Source: Actinocorallia aurantiaca
Lineage (GTDB): Bacteria > Actinomycetota > Actinomycetes > Streptosporangiales > Streptosporangiaceae
Assembly: GCF_039533685.1 (NCBI RefSeq)
Contig: NZ_BAAATZ010000001.1
Coordinates: 62,001 to 126,000 of the forward strand
DNA: 64,000 nucleotides
Direction: 5' to 3'
Positions 1 to 8,069 of this stretch are shown in pieces. The stretch's first letter is position 1. Each line of letters opens with the position of its first letter. The position numbers and the translations under genes are program-made. Below the pieces are notes generated by a model. The model worked only from the letters and a program-made list of their open reading frames with translations. It was not told the DNA's origin and made no database searches.

Positions 1-938
1 ATGACGTTGATGCCGACGGTGTCGGCCGCCGTGGGGTGCTCGCCGACGGAGCGGGTGCGCAGGCCCCAGCGGGTGTGGAACAGCGCGACGTGGACGACGA
101 CCAGGAGCACCGCCGTCAGGTAGACGAGGATGTTCTGGTCGAACAGCACCGGGCCGACCACGGGCAGCTGGGACAGCAGCGGGATCTTGATCTTGGCGAA
201 GGCCAGGGCCTCGTTGTAGGAGGCGGTGTCGCTCTGCATGACACGCTCGTAGAAGAAGCCCGTCAGGCCGGTCGCCAGCATCGTCAGGACGACGCCCAGG
301 ACGACCTGCTCCACCAGGTAGCGCTGGGCGAAGACCGCCAGCAGCAGGCCGAACAGCGCGCCGGCCAGGCAGCCCGCGAACATGCCGGCCCACAGCGAGC
401 CCGTCACGGACGCGGTGAAGGCCGCGGTGCACGCCCCCAGCAGGAACTGGCCTTCGATGCCCACGTTGATGACGCCGGAGCGTTCGCCCATGACGCCTGC
501 CAGCGCGCCCAGGAGGAGCGGCACGGCGGCCAGGAGCGTCGCCTCCAGCACGGCCGCGAGGTTCAGGCTCTGCCCGGCCGCCGCCCAGGTGAGGAAGGCA
601 AGCACGTAGCAGAACAGGAAGACGCCCGTCACCACGGCGTTGAGCCGTCGGGGCAGCGGCGCCGCCAGCTTCACCACGCCGCACAGCGCGGCCAGCACGG
701 CCAGGACCAGCGCGACCGGCCCGGCCGGGAACGTCAGATCCGGCACCGTCAGGCCGGTGGCCGTGCTGAGGTTCAGCACGAACCTGGTGTCGACTCCGTC
801 GGTGCGGCTGCCCAGGCCGAACGCCCAGGCCCCGTACAGCCCGACGACGATCATCGCGATGCCGCCGTAGAGGCGTCCGCGCGCCATGCCCGCCCCCGCG
901 GGGGCGAGGCTCTCCGGCGGCAGAACCGTGGCCGTCAT
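1..938 (-). CDS. Nucleoside/BMP-family ABC transporter permease 2 (partial, C-terminus outside window)
   Basis: Second integral-membrane subunit of a BmpA-type nucleoside ABC importer. The open frame runs on the minus strand from an ATG at 938 off the left edge (about 312 codons visible). Its ATG overlaps the stop of the upstream permease gene (ATGA at 935-938), so the two are translationally coupled. It is strongly hydrophobic, and near residues 145-160 it carries the family signature: a GERSGVINVGIEGQFLLG stretch followed by alternating membrane segments. Hydrophobic runs are visible throughout, as in YufQ/NupQ-type permeases. Family and subunit role rest on established knowledge; nucleoside specificity is inferred from the divergent cdd-deoA-add genes. 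Confidence 0.9.
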   Translation of the reverse strand, partial: MTATVLPPESLAPAGAGMARGRLYGGIAMIVVGLYGAWAFGLGSRTDGVDTRFVLNLSTATGLTVPDLTFPAGPVALVLAVLAALCGVVKLAAPLPRRLNAVVTGVFLFCYVLAFLTWAAAGQSLNLAAVLEATLLAAVPLLLGALAGVMGERSGVINVGIEGQFLLGACTAAFTASVTGSLWAGMFAGCLAGALFGLLLAVFAQRYLVEQVVLGVVLTMLATGLTGFFYERVMQSDTASYNEALAFAKIKIPLLSQLPVVGPVLFDQNILVYLTAVLLVVVHVALFHTRWGLRTRSVGEHPTAADTVGINV

Positions 939-2224
939 CCGTTCCATCCCTTCGAAGCGAGTGCGGCCTCGGATCCTCCGGCGCCCTTGAGGCGGAAGAT
1001 GCCGCGGACCAGTGGCGGCGCGGCCACGAACAGCACGATGAGCGCCTGGAGGACCGTGACGAGTTCGAGGGAGATCCCGGCCGAGGCCTGCATGGCGCGG
1101 CCGCCGGCCTGCAGGGCGCCGAACAGGATCGCGGCGAAGACCGTCCCGACCGGAGAGGCCCGGCCCAGCAGCGCCACGGTGATGGCGGTGAAGCCCAGTC
1201 CCGCGTCGATGGAGGGGGTGAGCGCGTTGTTGGCGTTGGCGGTGCCCAGCACCTGGGTGGCGCCGACGATGCCCATCAGCCCGCCGGAGATGAGCATCGC
1301 CATGATCTGGCCCTTGCCCACGCTCATGCCGGCGGTGCGGGCGGCCGACGGGTTCGCGCCGACCGCGCGCAGCTCGAAGCCGAGGGTGGAGCGGTTCAGC
1401 AGCCACCGGCAGAAGAACACGGCGGCGATCGCGATCAGCAGGCCCGTGTGGAGCCGCAGGCTCCCGCCGCCCTCCGGCAGCCAGGACAGCAGCCTGGGCA
1501 GTTCGGCCGCCTCCGAGACCGACTTCGACAGCGGCTCGTAGCGCTCGTGGTTCTTGACCGCGTCCGTGGTGATCAGCCAGACCAGGAAGGAGACGGCCAC
1601 GTAGTTGAGCATGATCGTGACGATCACCTCGTGCGCGCCCGTCCGGGCCTTGAGGAACCCGACCAGCGCGCCGTAGAGGGCGCCGCCGGCGATGCCGGCC
1701 AGCACCGAGAGCACCGCCGCGACGACGACGGGCCCCTCCAGCGAGAAGCCGACCGCGGCCGCGCAGATCGCCCCCATGATCAGCTGTCCCTGGCCGCCGA
1801 TGTTGAACAGGCCGGCGCGGAAGGCGAGCCCGATGGCCAGGCCGCCGAGCAGCAGCGGGGTCGCCTCGGTGAGCGTCTCGCTGAACGGCCCGATCGCGGT
1901 GGCCACGTTCCAGGAGCTGTCCGGGTTCCAGATCGCGCCGCGGAACAGGGCGCCGTACGCCTCGCCGACCGCGGCCCAGGAGGCCGACAGCGCGTCGCCC
2001 GGCGCGGAGAAGAAGTACGAGAAGGTGCCTCGCACCTCCTCGTCGGAGACGATGATGAGGATCGCGCCGAAGAACAGCGCGAGGACGACGGCCAGCACGG
2101 TGACCAGCAGGGAGCCGTCGACGATCTCGTCCACGACCCGCTTGAGACCATGGGGGGGCGGCGGCGTCCTCCCGCTCTCGGGCGTCGCGGGCGCCGGCTT
2201 CTTCTCGGTCGGCTGTTCACTCAT
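935..2224 (-). CDS. Nucleoside/BMP-family ABC transporter permease 1
   Basis: Integral-membrane permease of 429 aa, YufP/NupP-like. The first 35 residues or so are cytoplasmic and proline/lysine-rich. The first membrane segment (VTVLAVVLALFFGAILIIV) is at roughly residues 42-60, followed by multiple hydrophobic helices. The core carries the AFRAGLFNIGGQGQLIMGA motif typical of this permease family, equivalent to the GIEGQ motif in its partner. The ATG at 2224 overlaps the end of the ATPase gene by 8 nt, and the stop overlaps the start of permease 2. It belongs to the bmpA-ATPase-permease-permease operon. Substrate is inferred to be ribo- or deoxyribonucleosides. Confidence 0.9.
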   Translation of the reverse strand: MSEQPTEKKPAPATPESGRTPPPPHGLKRVVDEIVDGSLLVTVLAVVLALFFGAILIIVSDEEVRGTFSYFFSAPGDALSASWAAVGEAYGALFRGAIWNPDSSWNVATAIGPFSETLTEATPLLLGGLAIGLAFRAGLFNIGGQGQLIMGAICAAAVGFSLEGPVVVAAVLSVLAGIAGGALYGALVGFLKARTGAHEVIVTIMLNYVAVSFLVWLITTDAVKNHERYEPLSKSVSEAAELPRLLSWLPEGGGSLRLHTGLLIAIAAVFFCRWLLNRSTLGFELRAVGANPSAARTAGMSVGKGQIMAMLISGGLMGIVGATQVLGTANANNALTPSIDAGLGFTAITVALLGRASPVGTVFAAILFGALQAGGRAMQASAGISLELVTVLQALIVLFVAAPPLVRGIFRLKGAGGSEAALASKGWNG

Positions 2225-3737
2225 CGACGACGTCCTCGGGGTTCGCTCCGGCCATGAGCAGGCCGATCTTCTCCGTGGAGGTGTCCGCGGGCACGACGGC
2301 CACGATCTTCCCCCCGTACATCACCGCGACGCGGTCGGACAGCGACATGACCTCGTCCAGTTCGGTGGAGATCAGCAGGACGGGGCGCCCCTGGTCCCGC
2401 TCCCTGATGATCCGCTGGTGGATGAACTCCATCGCGCCGACGTCCACGCCGCGGGTCGGCTGGGAGATCAGCAGCATGCGCAGCGGCCGGGACATCTCCC
2501 TGGCCACCACGACCTTCTGCTGGTTGCCGCCGGAGAGCCTGCCGACGGGCTGATCGATGGAGGTGGTGCGGATGTCGAACTCCTCGACCCGCTCCGCGGC
2601 GTTGCGCCGGACCGCCTTGAGGTCCATCGAGCCCCGCCGTCCGAACTCCGGCCGGTCGTACAGGTCGAGGACGAGGTTCTCGGCGACGCTCGAGGTGCCG
2701 ACGAGCCCGTCGTGGCCGCGGTCCTCGGGGACGAAGCCGAGCCCGGCGCGCAGCCGGTCCCGCGGGCTCTTCGCGGACAGGTCGACGCCGTCCAGCACGA
2801 TCGAGCCGTGTTCCGGGGTGATCAGGCCGAGGATCGCCTGGGCGAGCTCGGTCTGCCCGTTGCCCTGGACGCCCGCGACGCCGAGGACCTCTCCGGGCAT
2901 GATGTCGAAGCCGATCCCGTCCACGACGGCCTGTCCGGCCAGGTTGCGGACGGTCAGGTCGCGGACGGAGAAGGCGGGTCCGGCGCTCGAGGCCCTGGCG
3001 GGGGTCTTCTCCACCCGCAGCCGGACCTGGCGGCCGACCATCAGCGAGGCCAGCTCGGCCTCGGAGGCGTCCGGGGTGGCGGTCCCGACGACCTTCCCGC
3101 GCCGGATCACGGTGATCCGGTCGGCGATCGCCTTGACCTCCTTGAGCTTGTGGGTGATGAAGACGATGGCCGTCCCCGCCTCGCGCAGCCGGCGCATGAC
3201 GGTGAACAGCTCCCGCGTCTCCTGCGGGGTGAGGACGGCGGTGGGCTCGTCCAGGATGAGGACCTTCGCGTCCCGGGTGAGCGCCTTGACGATCTCGACG
3301 CGCTGCTGCACGCCGACGGGCAGGTCGCCGACGGTGGCGTCGGGGTCGACGGCCAGGCCGTAGCGCTCGGAGACCTCGCGGACGTGCCCGCGGGCAGATC
3401 TGTGGTCGAGGAAGGGGCCCTTGACCCGCTCGTCGCCGAGCATGACGTTCTCGGCGACGGTGAAGACGGGCACGAGCATGAAGTGCTGGTGGACCATCCC
3501 GATCCCGGCGTTGATCGCCGAGCGCGGCCCGTCCAGCCGCAGCGGCTTTCCGTTGATCCGGATCTCGCCCTCGTCGGGCTGGTAGAGCCCGTAGAGGATG
3601 TTCATCAGCGTCGACTTGCCCGCGCCGTTCTCGCCGAGCAGGCAGTGGATCTCGCCCGGCCTGACCTCGAGGTCGATCGCGTCGTTGGCCACCAGCGCGC
3701 CGAAGCGCTTGGTGATGCCCCGCAGTTCAAGTGCCAC
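2217..3737 (-). CDS. Nucleoside ABC transporter ATP-binding protein (double ABC domain)
   Basis: ATPase of 506 aa with two fused ABC modules, as in sugar/nucleoside importers of the CUT2 and YufO type. The N-terminal module has Walker A GENGAGKST at residues 35-43 and Walker B LILDEPTAVL. Its signature is the divergent LPVGVQQR. In the C-terminal module the P-loop is degenerate (GVQGNGQTEL, no lysine) but the signature LSGGNQQK is intact; this asymmetry is normal for the family. I start the gene at GTG 3737 (VALELRGITK) because a GGAGAGGA ribosome-binding site lies just upstream. The longer in-frame extension to 3851 runs through the terminator hairpin and has no family match. The gene follows bmpA after about 120 nt. 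Confidence 0.9.
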   Translation of the reverse strand: MALELRGITKRFGALVANDAIDLEVRPGEIHCLLGENGAGKSTLMNILYGLYQPDEGEIRINGKPLRLDGPRSAINAGIGMVHQHFMLVPVFTVAENVMLGDERVKGPFLDHRSARGHVREVSERYGLAVDPDATVGDLPVGVQQRVEIVKALTRDAKVLILDEPTAVLTPQETRELFTVMRRLREAGTAIVFITHKLKEVKAIADRITVIRRGKVVGTATPDASEAELASLMVGRQVRLRVEKTPARASSAGPAFSVRDLTVRNLAGQAVVDGIGFDIMPGEVLGVAGVQGNGQTELAQAILGLITPEHGSIVLDGVDLSAKSPRDRLRAGLGFVPEDRGHDGLVGTSSVAENLVLDLYDRPEFGRRGSMDLKAVRRNAAERVEEFDIRTTSIDQPVGRLSGGNQQKVVVAREMSRPLRMLLISQPTRGVDVGAMEFIHQRIIRERDQGRPVLLISTELDEVMSLSDRVAVMYGGKIVAVVPADTSTEKIGLLMAGANPEDVVDE

Positions 3738-3813
3738 CCTGGATCCTCTCCGGAAAACCGTGGGGCGAAGTGGTGTGCCCGGTGGTCCGGCCCGCCATGC
3801 CCGTGTCATTCGC

Positions 3814-3847
3814 GGACGGGGCGGGAGCTCTCGCTCCCGCCCCGTCC
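3814..3847 (-). terminator. 15-bp hairpin between bmpA and the ATPase gene
   Basis: A perfect 15-bp inverted repeat (GGACGGGGCGGGAGC and its complement, loop TCTC) lies 13 nt past the bmpA stop and 77 nt before the ATPase start. There is no U-tract. In this position it could be a leaky terminator or a 3' stabiliser that keeps bmpA mRNA above the level of the membrane components, a known pattern in binding-protein-dependent operons. That role is inference. Confidence 0.65.
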
Positions 3848-3859
3848 CCACTCCGAAGG

Positions 3860-4927
3860 TCAGCCCTTGGGCTGCGACGACGAAGTGATCTTGATCGTGC
3901 CGGCGACGATGTCGGCCTTGATCTTGTCCAGCTCGGACTTCAGGTCGGCCGGGACCTTGCTGTCGAACTCGTGGAACGGGGCCAGGCCCGTGCCGCCGTT
4001 CTCCAGGTCGCCCAGGTAGGAGCCGGTCAGCTCGCCCTTGGAGCCCTTGACCACGGCCTCCTCGACGGCGCCCTTCATGTTCTTCTGCACCGAGGTGAGG
4101 AAGACGTCGCAGTACTGCGCGGCGGACTCGCAGCCGTCGGTGTCGACCCAGATCACGTTGACCTTGCCGCCGGTCTCCTTGGCCGCGGCCGCGGCGCCCA
4201 GGCCGGTGCCGCCCGCGACCGGGAAGATGATGTCGGCGCCCTGCTCGATGAAGTTCTTGGTGATGCTCTTGCCCTTGGCCTGGTCGTTGAAGTGGTTGGC
4301 CATCGAGCCGCTCTTGGGCTTGGTCTCGTCCCAGCCCAGGACCTTGACGTCCTTGCCCTTCTCCTTGTTGTAGTGCTGGACGCCCTCCCAGAAGCCGTCC
4401 ATGAAGATGGTGACGGGGCCGATCGGCAGACCGCCGAAGGTGGCGACCTTCCCGGTCTTGCTCATGCCCGCGGCGAGGTAGCCGGCGAGGAAGGAGCTCT
4501 CGGCGGTGTTGAACTCCATGCCGTAGATCTTCTTGCCGTCCACCGACGCGGAGTCGACGATCGCGAACTGCTGGTCCGGGTGCTGCTCGGCCGCCGCGGT
4601 GGTGGCCTCGCCCATCAGGCCGCCGACGGTGACGATGAGCTTGCAGTTCTCACCGACCAGGCGGTTGATGTTGGGCACGTAGTCGTTCTCACTGGAGGAG
4701 GCGACGAACTTCTCCGCTCCCCCGACCTGCTTGGCACCGGCCTGCACGCCGGCCCAGGAGGCCGCGTTGAAAGAACGGTCGTCGATGCCGCCGGTGTCGG
4801 TGACCATGCAGGTCTTGTAGTCGGAGTTGCCGGTGGCGACCTTCTCCTCGTTCGGCTTCTCCCCGCACGCGGCGACCAGCAACGCCAGGCCGGCCATCCC
4901 GGCAGCAAGCCGGATCCCCTTGGACAC
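3860..4927 (-). CDS. BMP (Bmp/PnrA-like) nucleoside-binding lipoprotein
   Basis: Extracellular substrate-binding lipoprotein of 355 aa. The signal peptide ends in a lipobox (LLVAAC) with the acylated Cys at residue 21. The mature part begins with a charged linker, then MVTDTGGIDDRSFNAASWAG, the N-terminal hallmark of BMP/PnrA proteins that bind purine and pyrimidine nucleosides. Later hallmarks include NFIEQGADIIFPVAGGTGLG. The start is GTG 4927, with GGAGG seven nucleotides upstream; an ATG slightly further upstream is out of frame. It is the first gene of the transporter operon and is divergent from cdd. It delivers ligand to the two permeases encoded downstream. Confidence 0.93.
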   Translation of the reverse strand: MSKGIRLAAGMAGLALLVAACGEKPNEEKVATGNSDYKTCMVTDTGGIDDRSFNAASWAGVQAGAKQVGGAEKFVASSSENDYVPNINRLVGENCKLIVTVGGLMGEATTAAAEQHPDQQFAIVDSASVDGKKIYGMEFNTAESSFLAGYLAAGMSKTGKVATFGGLPIGPVTIFMDGFWEGVQHYNKEKGKDVKVLGWDETKPKSGSMANHFNDQAKGKSITKNFIEQGADIIFPVAGGTGLGAAAAAKETGGKVNVIWVDTDGCESAAQYCDVFLTSVQKNMKGAVEEAVVKGSKGELTGSYLGDLENGGTGLAPFHEFDSKVPADLKSELDKIKADIVAGTIKITSSSQPKG

Positions 4928-5072
4928 TTTGCCTCCATGTTTGACGAGCTACGGCAACTCTTGCCCAGCCAGTGCGGTACTCAGGTTCACCGTCCGTGGC
5001 CGCGAACGTCGATATGTCCCATCAAGTTGTGGGCATACCGTTACGGAATAGCCGCGTTTAGGCGATCGATAC

Positions 5073-5088
5073 CGTCATACGTGTGACG
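5073..5088. promoter_or_regulatory. Imperfect palindrome in the bmpA/cdd divergent promoter region
   Basis: CGTCATACGTGTGACG is a 16-bp inverted repeat with 14 of 16 symmetric positions. It lies between the divergently transcribed bmpA and cdd genes, in a locally AT-richer stretch. Its position suggests the operator of a regulator that controls uptake and salvage together. The regulator is not encoded nearby, so identity is unknown. The rest of the 231-nt intergenic region holds no reading frame I can support. Confidence 0.4.
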
Positions 5089-5158
5089 ATAACCTTACGC
5101 CCTGTTTGCCAGAAAAGGCGACCCCCTCTGACCTGGGAGACCGTATTACGCTCACCAC

Positions 5159-5572
5159 ATGGAAGAGATCGACTGGGCTCCGCTCCGCACCGCCGCCCGG
5201 GCCGCCATGACGCGCGCCTACGTCCCCTACTCCCGCTTTCCCGTGGGCGCCGCCGGGCTGACCTCCGACGGCAGGATCGTCACCGGCTGTAATGTCGAGA
5301 ACGCCTCGTTCGGTCTCACTCTGTGTGCCGAATGCAGCCTCGTTTCGGCGCTTCACGGTGCCGGAGCGTCCGACGAGCTCACTTTCAGTGAGACCCCCCG
5401 GCTCGTCGCCGTCTCGGTGGTCGACCGCGACGGCTCCCCTCTCACCCCCTGTGGCCGGTGCCGCCAGCTGCTCCACGAGCACGGCGGGCCCGCGCTGCTC
5501 CTCGAGACGTCCGCCGGAGTGAAGCGGCTCCGCGACTACCTGCCCGACGCGTTCGGGCCCGAATACCTGTAG
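5159..5572 (+). CDS. cdd: Cytidine deaminase
   Basis: Cytidine/deoxycytidine deaminase of 137 aa, the usual size for the homotetrameric class. It carries the zinc site: CAE with Cys56 and the proton-shuttling Glu58, and PCGRC with Cys98 and Cys101. The substrate-binding NVEN motif (residues 45-48) is present, as is the N-terminal AYVPYSRFPVGAA segment. The reaction is cytidine to uridine plus ammonia. It is the first gene of a salvage operon with deoA (10 nt downstream) and add, opposite a nucleoside importer. No strong ribosome-binding site precedes ATG 5159; a TATTAC -10-like hexamer about 10 nt upstream is compatible with a leaderless transcript (inference). Confidence 0.95.
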   Translation: MEEIDWAPLRTAARAAMTRAYVPYSRFPVGAAGLTSDGRIVTGCNVENASFGLTLCAECSLVSALHGAGASDELTFSETPRLVAVSVVDRDGSPLTPCGRCRQLLHEHGGPALLLETSAGVKRLRDYLPDAFGPEYL

Positions 5573-5582
5573 GGAAGGTTTG

Positions 5583-6860
5583 ATGGACGCCATCGAGGTG
5601 ATCGTCGCCAAGCGCGACGGCGCCGAGCTGAGCACCCCCCAGATCGACTGGGTGATCGAGCACTACACATCCGGGGCGGTGGCGCACGAGCAGATGGCCG
5701 CGCTGAACATGGCCATCCTGCTCAACGGCATGTCCCGGCGCGAGATCGTCGACTGGACCAGGGCGATGATCCGCAGCGGCGAGCGCATGGACTGGGACGC
5801 GCTGGACCGGCCCACCACCGACAAGCACTCCACCGGGGGCGTCGGCGACAAGATCACGCTTCCGCTGGCCCCGGCGGTGGCCGCCTGCGGCGGCGCGGTG
5901 CCCCAGTTGTCGGGCCGCGGGCTCGGCCACACCGGCGGCACCCTCGACAAGCTGGAGTCGATCCCCGGCTGGCGGGCACACCTCACCAATGAGGAGATGC
6001 TGTCGGTGCTGCGGGAGGCGGGCTCGGTGATCTGCGCGGCGGGAGAGGGCCTGGCCCCGGCGGACCGCAAGCTGTACGCGCTGCGGGACGTCACCGGCAC
6101 CGTGGAGTCCATCCCGCTGATCGCCTCGTCGATCATGTCGAAGAAGATCGCCGAGGGGACGTCCGCGCTGGTCCTGGACGTGAAGGTCGGCGCGGGCGCG
6201 TTCATGAAGACCCCCGAGCGGGCCCACGAGCTGGCCCGCACCATGGTCGAGCTCGGCCTGGACGCCGGGGTGAAGACCGTGGCGCTGCTCACCGCGATGG
6301 ACCGCCCGCTCGGCAACACCGCGGGCAACGCGCTGGAGGTCGCCGAGTCGGTGGAGGTGCTGGCCGGAGGCGGCCCCGCCGACGTGGTGGAGCTCACGGT
6401 CGCGCTCGCCCGGGAGATGCTCGACGCCGCGGGCCTGGCGGGCAAGGACCCCGAGGACGCGCTGCGGGACGGCTCGGCGATGGACTGCTGGCGGCGGATG
6501 ATCATCGCCCAGGGCGGCGACCCGGACGCCCCGCTGCCCACCGCCCGCGAGACGCACACCATCACCGCCTCGGCCTCCGGGGTGCTCACCCGCCTCGACG
6601 CCTACGCCGTCGGCCTCGCCGCCTGGCGGCTCGGCGCGGGACGGGCCCGCAAGGAGGACCCGGTGAGCGCGGGCGCCGGCGTCGTCTGGCACGCCCGGCC
6701 CGGCGAACACGTCACCTTCGGCCAGCCCCTGTTCACCCTGCACTCCGACGACCCGACCCGGTTCGAGCGCGCCCTCGCGGCCCTGGACGGCTCCTTCGAC
6801 CTGGTGGAGCACGGAACGCCCGACCTGCTGCCCCTCATCATCGAAAGGATCGACTCGTGA
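5583..6860 (+). CDS. deoA: Thymidine (pyrimidine-nucleoside) phosphorylase
   Basis: 425-aa phosphorylase that converts thymidine or deoxyuridine and phosphate to the free base and deoxyribose-1-phosphate. Visible hallmarks are the phosphate-binding KHSTGGVGDK near residue 80 and the family signature SGRGLGHTGGTLDKLESIPG near residue 115. Next come SIMSKKIAEG and LDVKVGAGAFMKT. The C-terminal third is the alpha/beta domain seen in this family. The start is ATG 5583 behind GGGAAGG; an adjacent in-frame TTG at 5580 is less likely. The stop overlaps the GTG of add (GTGA), so translation is coupled. Thymidine versus broader pyrimidine specificity cannot be read from sequence. Confidence 0.95.
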   Translation: MDAIEVIVAKRDGAELSTPQIDWVIEHYTSGAVAHEQMAALNMAILLNGMSRREIVDWTRAMIRSGERMDWDALDRPTTDKHSTGGVGDKITLPLAPAVAACGGAVPQLSGRGLGHTGGTLDKLESIPGWRAHLTNEEMLSVLREAGSVICAAGEGLAPADRKLYALRDVTGTVESIPLIASSIMSKKIAEGTSALVLDVKVGAGAFMKTPERAHELARTMVELGLDAGVKTVALLTAMDRPLGNTAGNALEVAESVEVLAGGGPADVVELTVALAREMLDAAGLAGKDPEDALRDGSAMDCWRRMIIAQGGDPDAPLPTARETHTITASASGVLTRLDAYAVGLAAWRLGAGRARKEDPVSAGAGVVWHARPGEHVTFGQPLFTLHSDDPTRFERALAALDGSFDLVEHGTPDLLPLIIERIDS

Positions 6861-7939
6861 CGAGCCGGAAGCCGACACTCGAAGAGATCCGGCGCGCGCC
6901 CAAGGTCCTCCTCCACGACCACCTGGACGGCGGCCTGCGCCCCTCCACCGTCGCCGAACTCGCCGACCTGCACGGCTACACCGGCCTGCCCGAGGCAGAA
7001 CCGGAGGCGCTGAGCCGGTGGTTCCGCAACGCGTCCGACAGCGGGTCGCTGGAGCGCTACCTGGAGACGTTCACCCACACGGTGGCCGTCATGCAGACAC
7101 CCGAGGCGCTCTACCGCGTCGCCTACGAGTGCGCCGAGGACCTCGCCGCCGACGGCGTCGTCTACGCGGAGGTCCGCTACGCGCCCGAGCAGCACCTGAC
7201 CCAGGACCTGTCCCTGGAGGCCGTCGTCGAGGCCGTCAACGCGGGCTTCGAGGACGGCGGACGCGAACACGGCATCCTCGTCCGCTCCCTGCTGACGGCC
7301 ATGCGCCACCAGGCCCGCAGCCGCGAGATCGCCGAACTGGCCGTCCGCTACCGCGACCACGGCGTGGCCGGGTTCGACATCGCCGGGGCCGAGGCGGGCA
7401 ACCCGCCGACCCGCCACCTCGACGCCTTCGAGTACCTCCAGCGGGAGAACTCGCACTTCACCATCCACGCGGGCGAGGCGTTCGGGCTGCCCTCCATCTG
7501 GCAGGCCATCCAGTGGTGCGGCGCCGACCGGCTCGGCCACGGCGTCCGCATCATCGACGACATCAGCGAGGACGGCGCGAAGCTCGGCCGGCTCGCCGAC
7601 TACGTCCGGGACCAGCGCATCCCGCTGGAGATGTGCCCCACGTCCAACGTGCAGACGGGCGCCGCCCGGTCCATCGCCGCCCACCCGATCGGGCTGCTCA
7701 CCCGGCTGCGGTTCCGGGTGACGGTCAACACCGACAACAGGCTGATGAGCGGGACCACCCTCTCGGAGGAGTTCGCCCGGCTCGTCGAGGCCTTCGACTA
7801 CGGCTGGGAGGACCTGCGCTGGTTCACCATCAACGCCATGAAGTCGGCCTTCCTGCACTTCGACGAGCGGCTCGCCCTCATCGACGACGTCCTCAAGCCG
7901 GGTTTCGCCTCCCTGGAGAACGGGCGGACCACGGCCTGA
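6857..7939 (+). CDS. add: Adenosine deaminase
   Basis: Zinc-dependent adenosine/deoxyadenosine deaminase of 360 aa. It deaminates adenosine to inosine and completes the salvage operon. Zinc ligands are in HDHLDGGLRP (His20, His22). The catalytic HAGEAFG motif, the HGVRI motif and a C-terminal zinc-ligand segment follow. That last segment is NTDNRLMS, where many family members have NTDDP; this variant is common among actinobacterial enzymes. The GTG at 6857 overlaps the deoA stop, and a GAAAGGA ribosome-binding site lies inside the deoA end. A hairpin terminator follows the stop at once. Confidence 0.93.
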   Translation: MTSRKPTLEEIRRAPKVLLHDHLDGGLRPSTVAELADLHGYTGLPEAEPEALSRWFRNASDSGSLERYLETFTHTVAVMQTPEALYRVAYECAEDLAADGVVYAEVRYAPEQHLTQDLSLEAVVEAVNAGFEDGGREHGILVRSLLTAMRHQARSREIAELAVRYRDHGVAGFDIAGAEAGNPPTRHLDAFEYLQRENSHFTIHAGEAFGLPSIWQAIQWCGADRLGHGVRIIDDISEDGAKLGRLADYVRDQRIPLEMCPTSNVQTGAARSIAAHPIGLLTRLRFRVTVNTDNRLMSGTTLSEEFARLVEAFDYGWEDLRWFTINAMKSAFLHFDERLALIDDVLKPGFASLENGRTTA

Positions 7940-7968
7940 ACCCGGGCGGAGGGGGGCTCCGTCCGGGT
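7940..7968 (+). terminator. Hairpin after add
   Basis: A 12-bp stem (ACCCGGGCGGAG paired with CTCCGTCCGGGT, one mismatch, loop GGGGG) starts immediately after the add stop codon. It probably ends the cdd-deoA-add transcript before the pseudokinase gene. No U-tract follows. Confidence 0.6.
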
Positions 7969-8069
7969 CCGGAACGTCCGGTTCCCTCCACTCGGGTCGC
8001 CCCGGGTCGCTAGCATTACGCCGCGGCTGGTTACGCGCACCGTCTTCCGCATCCCCCCGAGGTGACTCA

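Noticed and set aside
36..1541. 501-codon plus-strand open frame
   Set aside because: It is the GC3-driven mirror of the ABC permease genes on the minus strand: Arg/Gln/His-rich, no domain, no ribosome-binding site.
1692..4019. 775-codon plus-strand open frame
   Set aside because: It spans three minus-strand transporter genes and the terminator hairpin, so it is a shadow frame.
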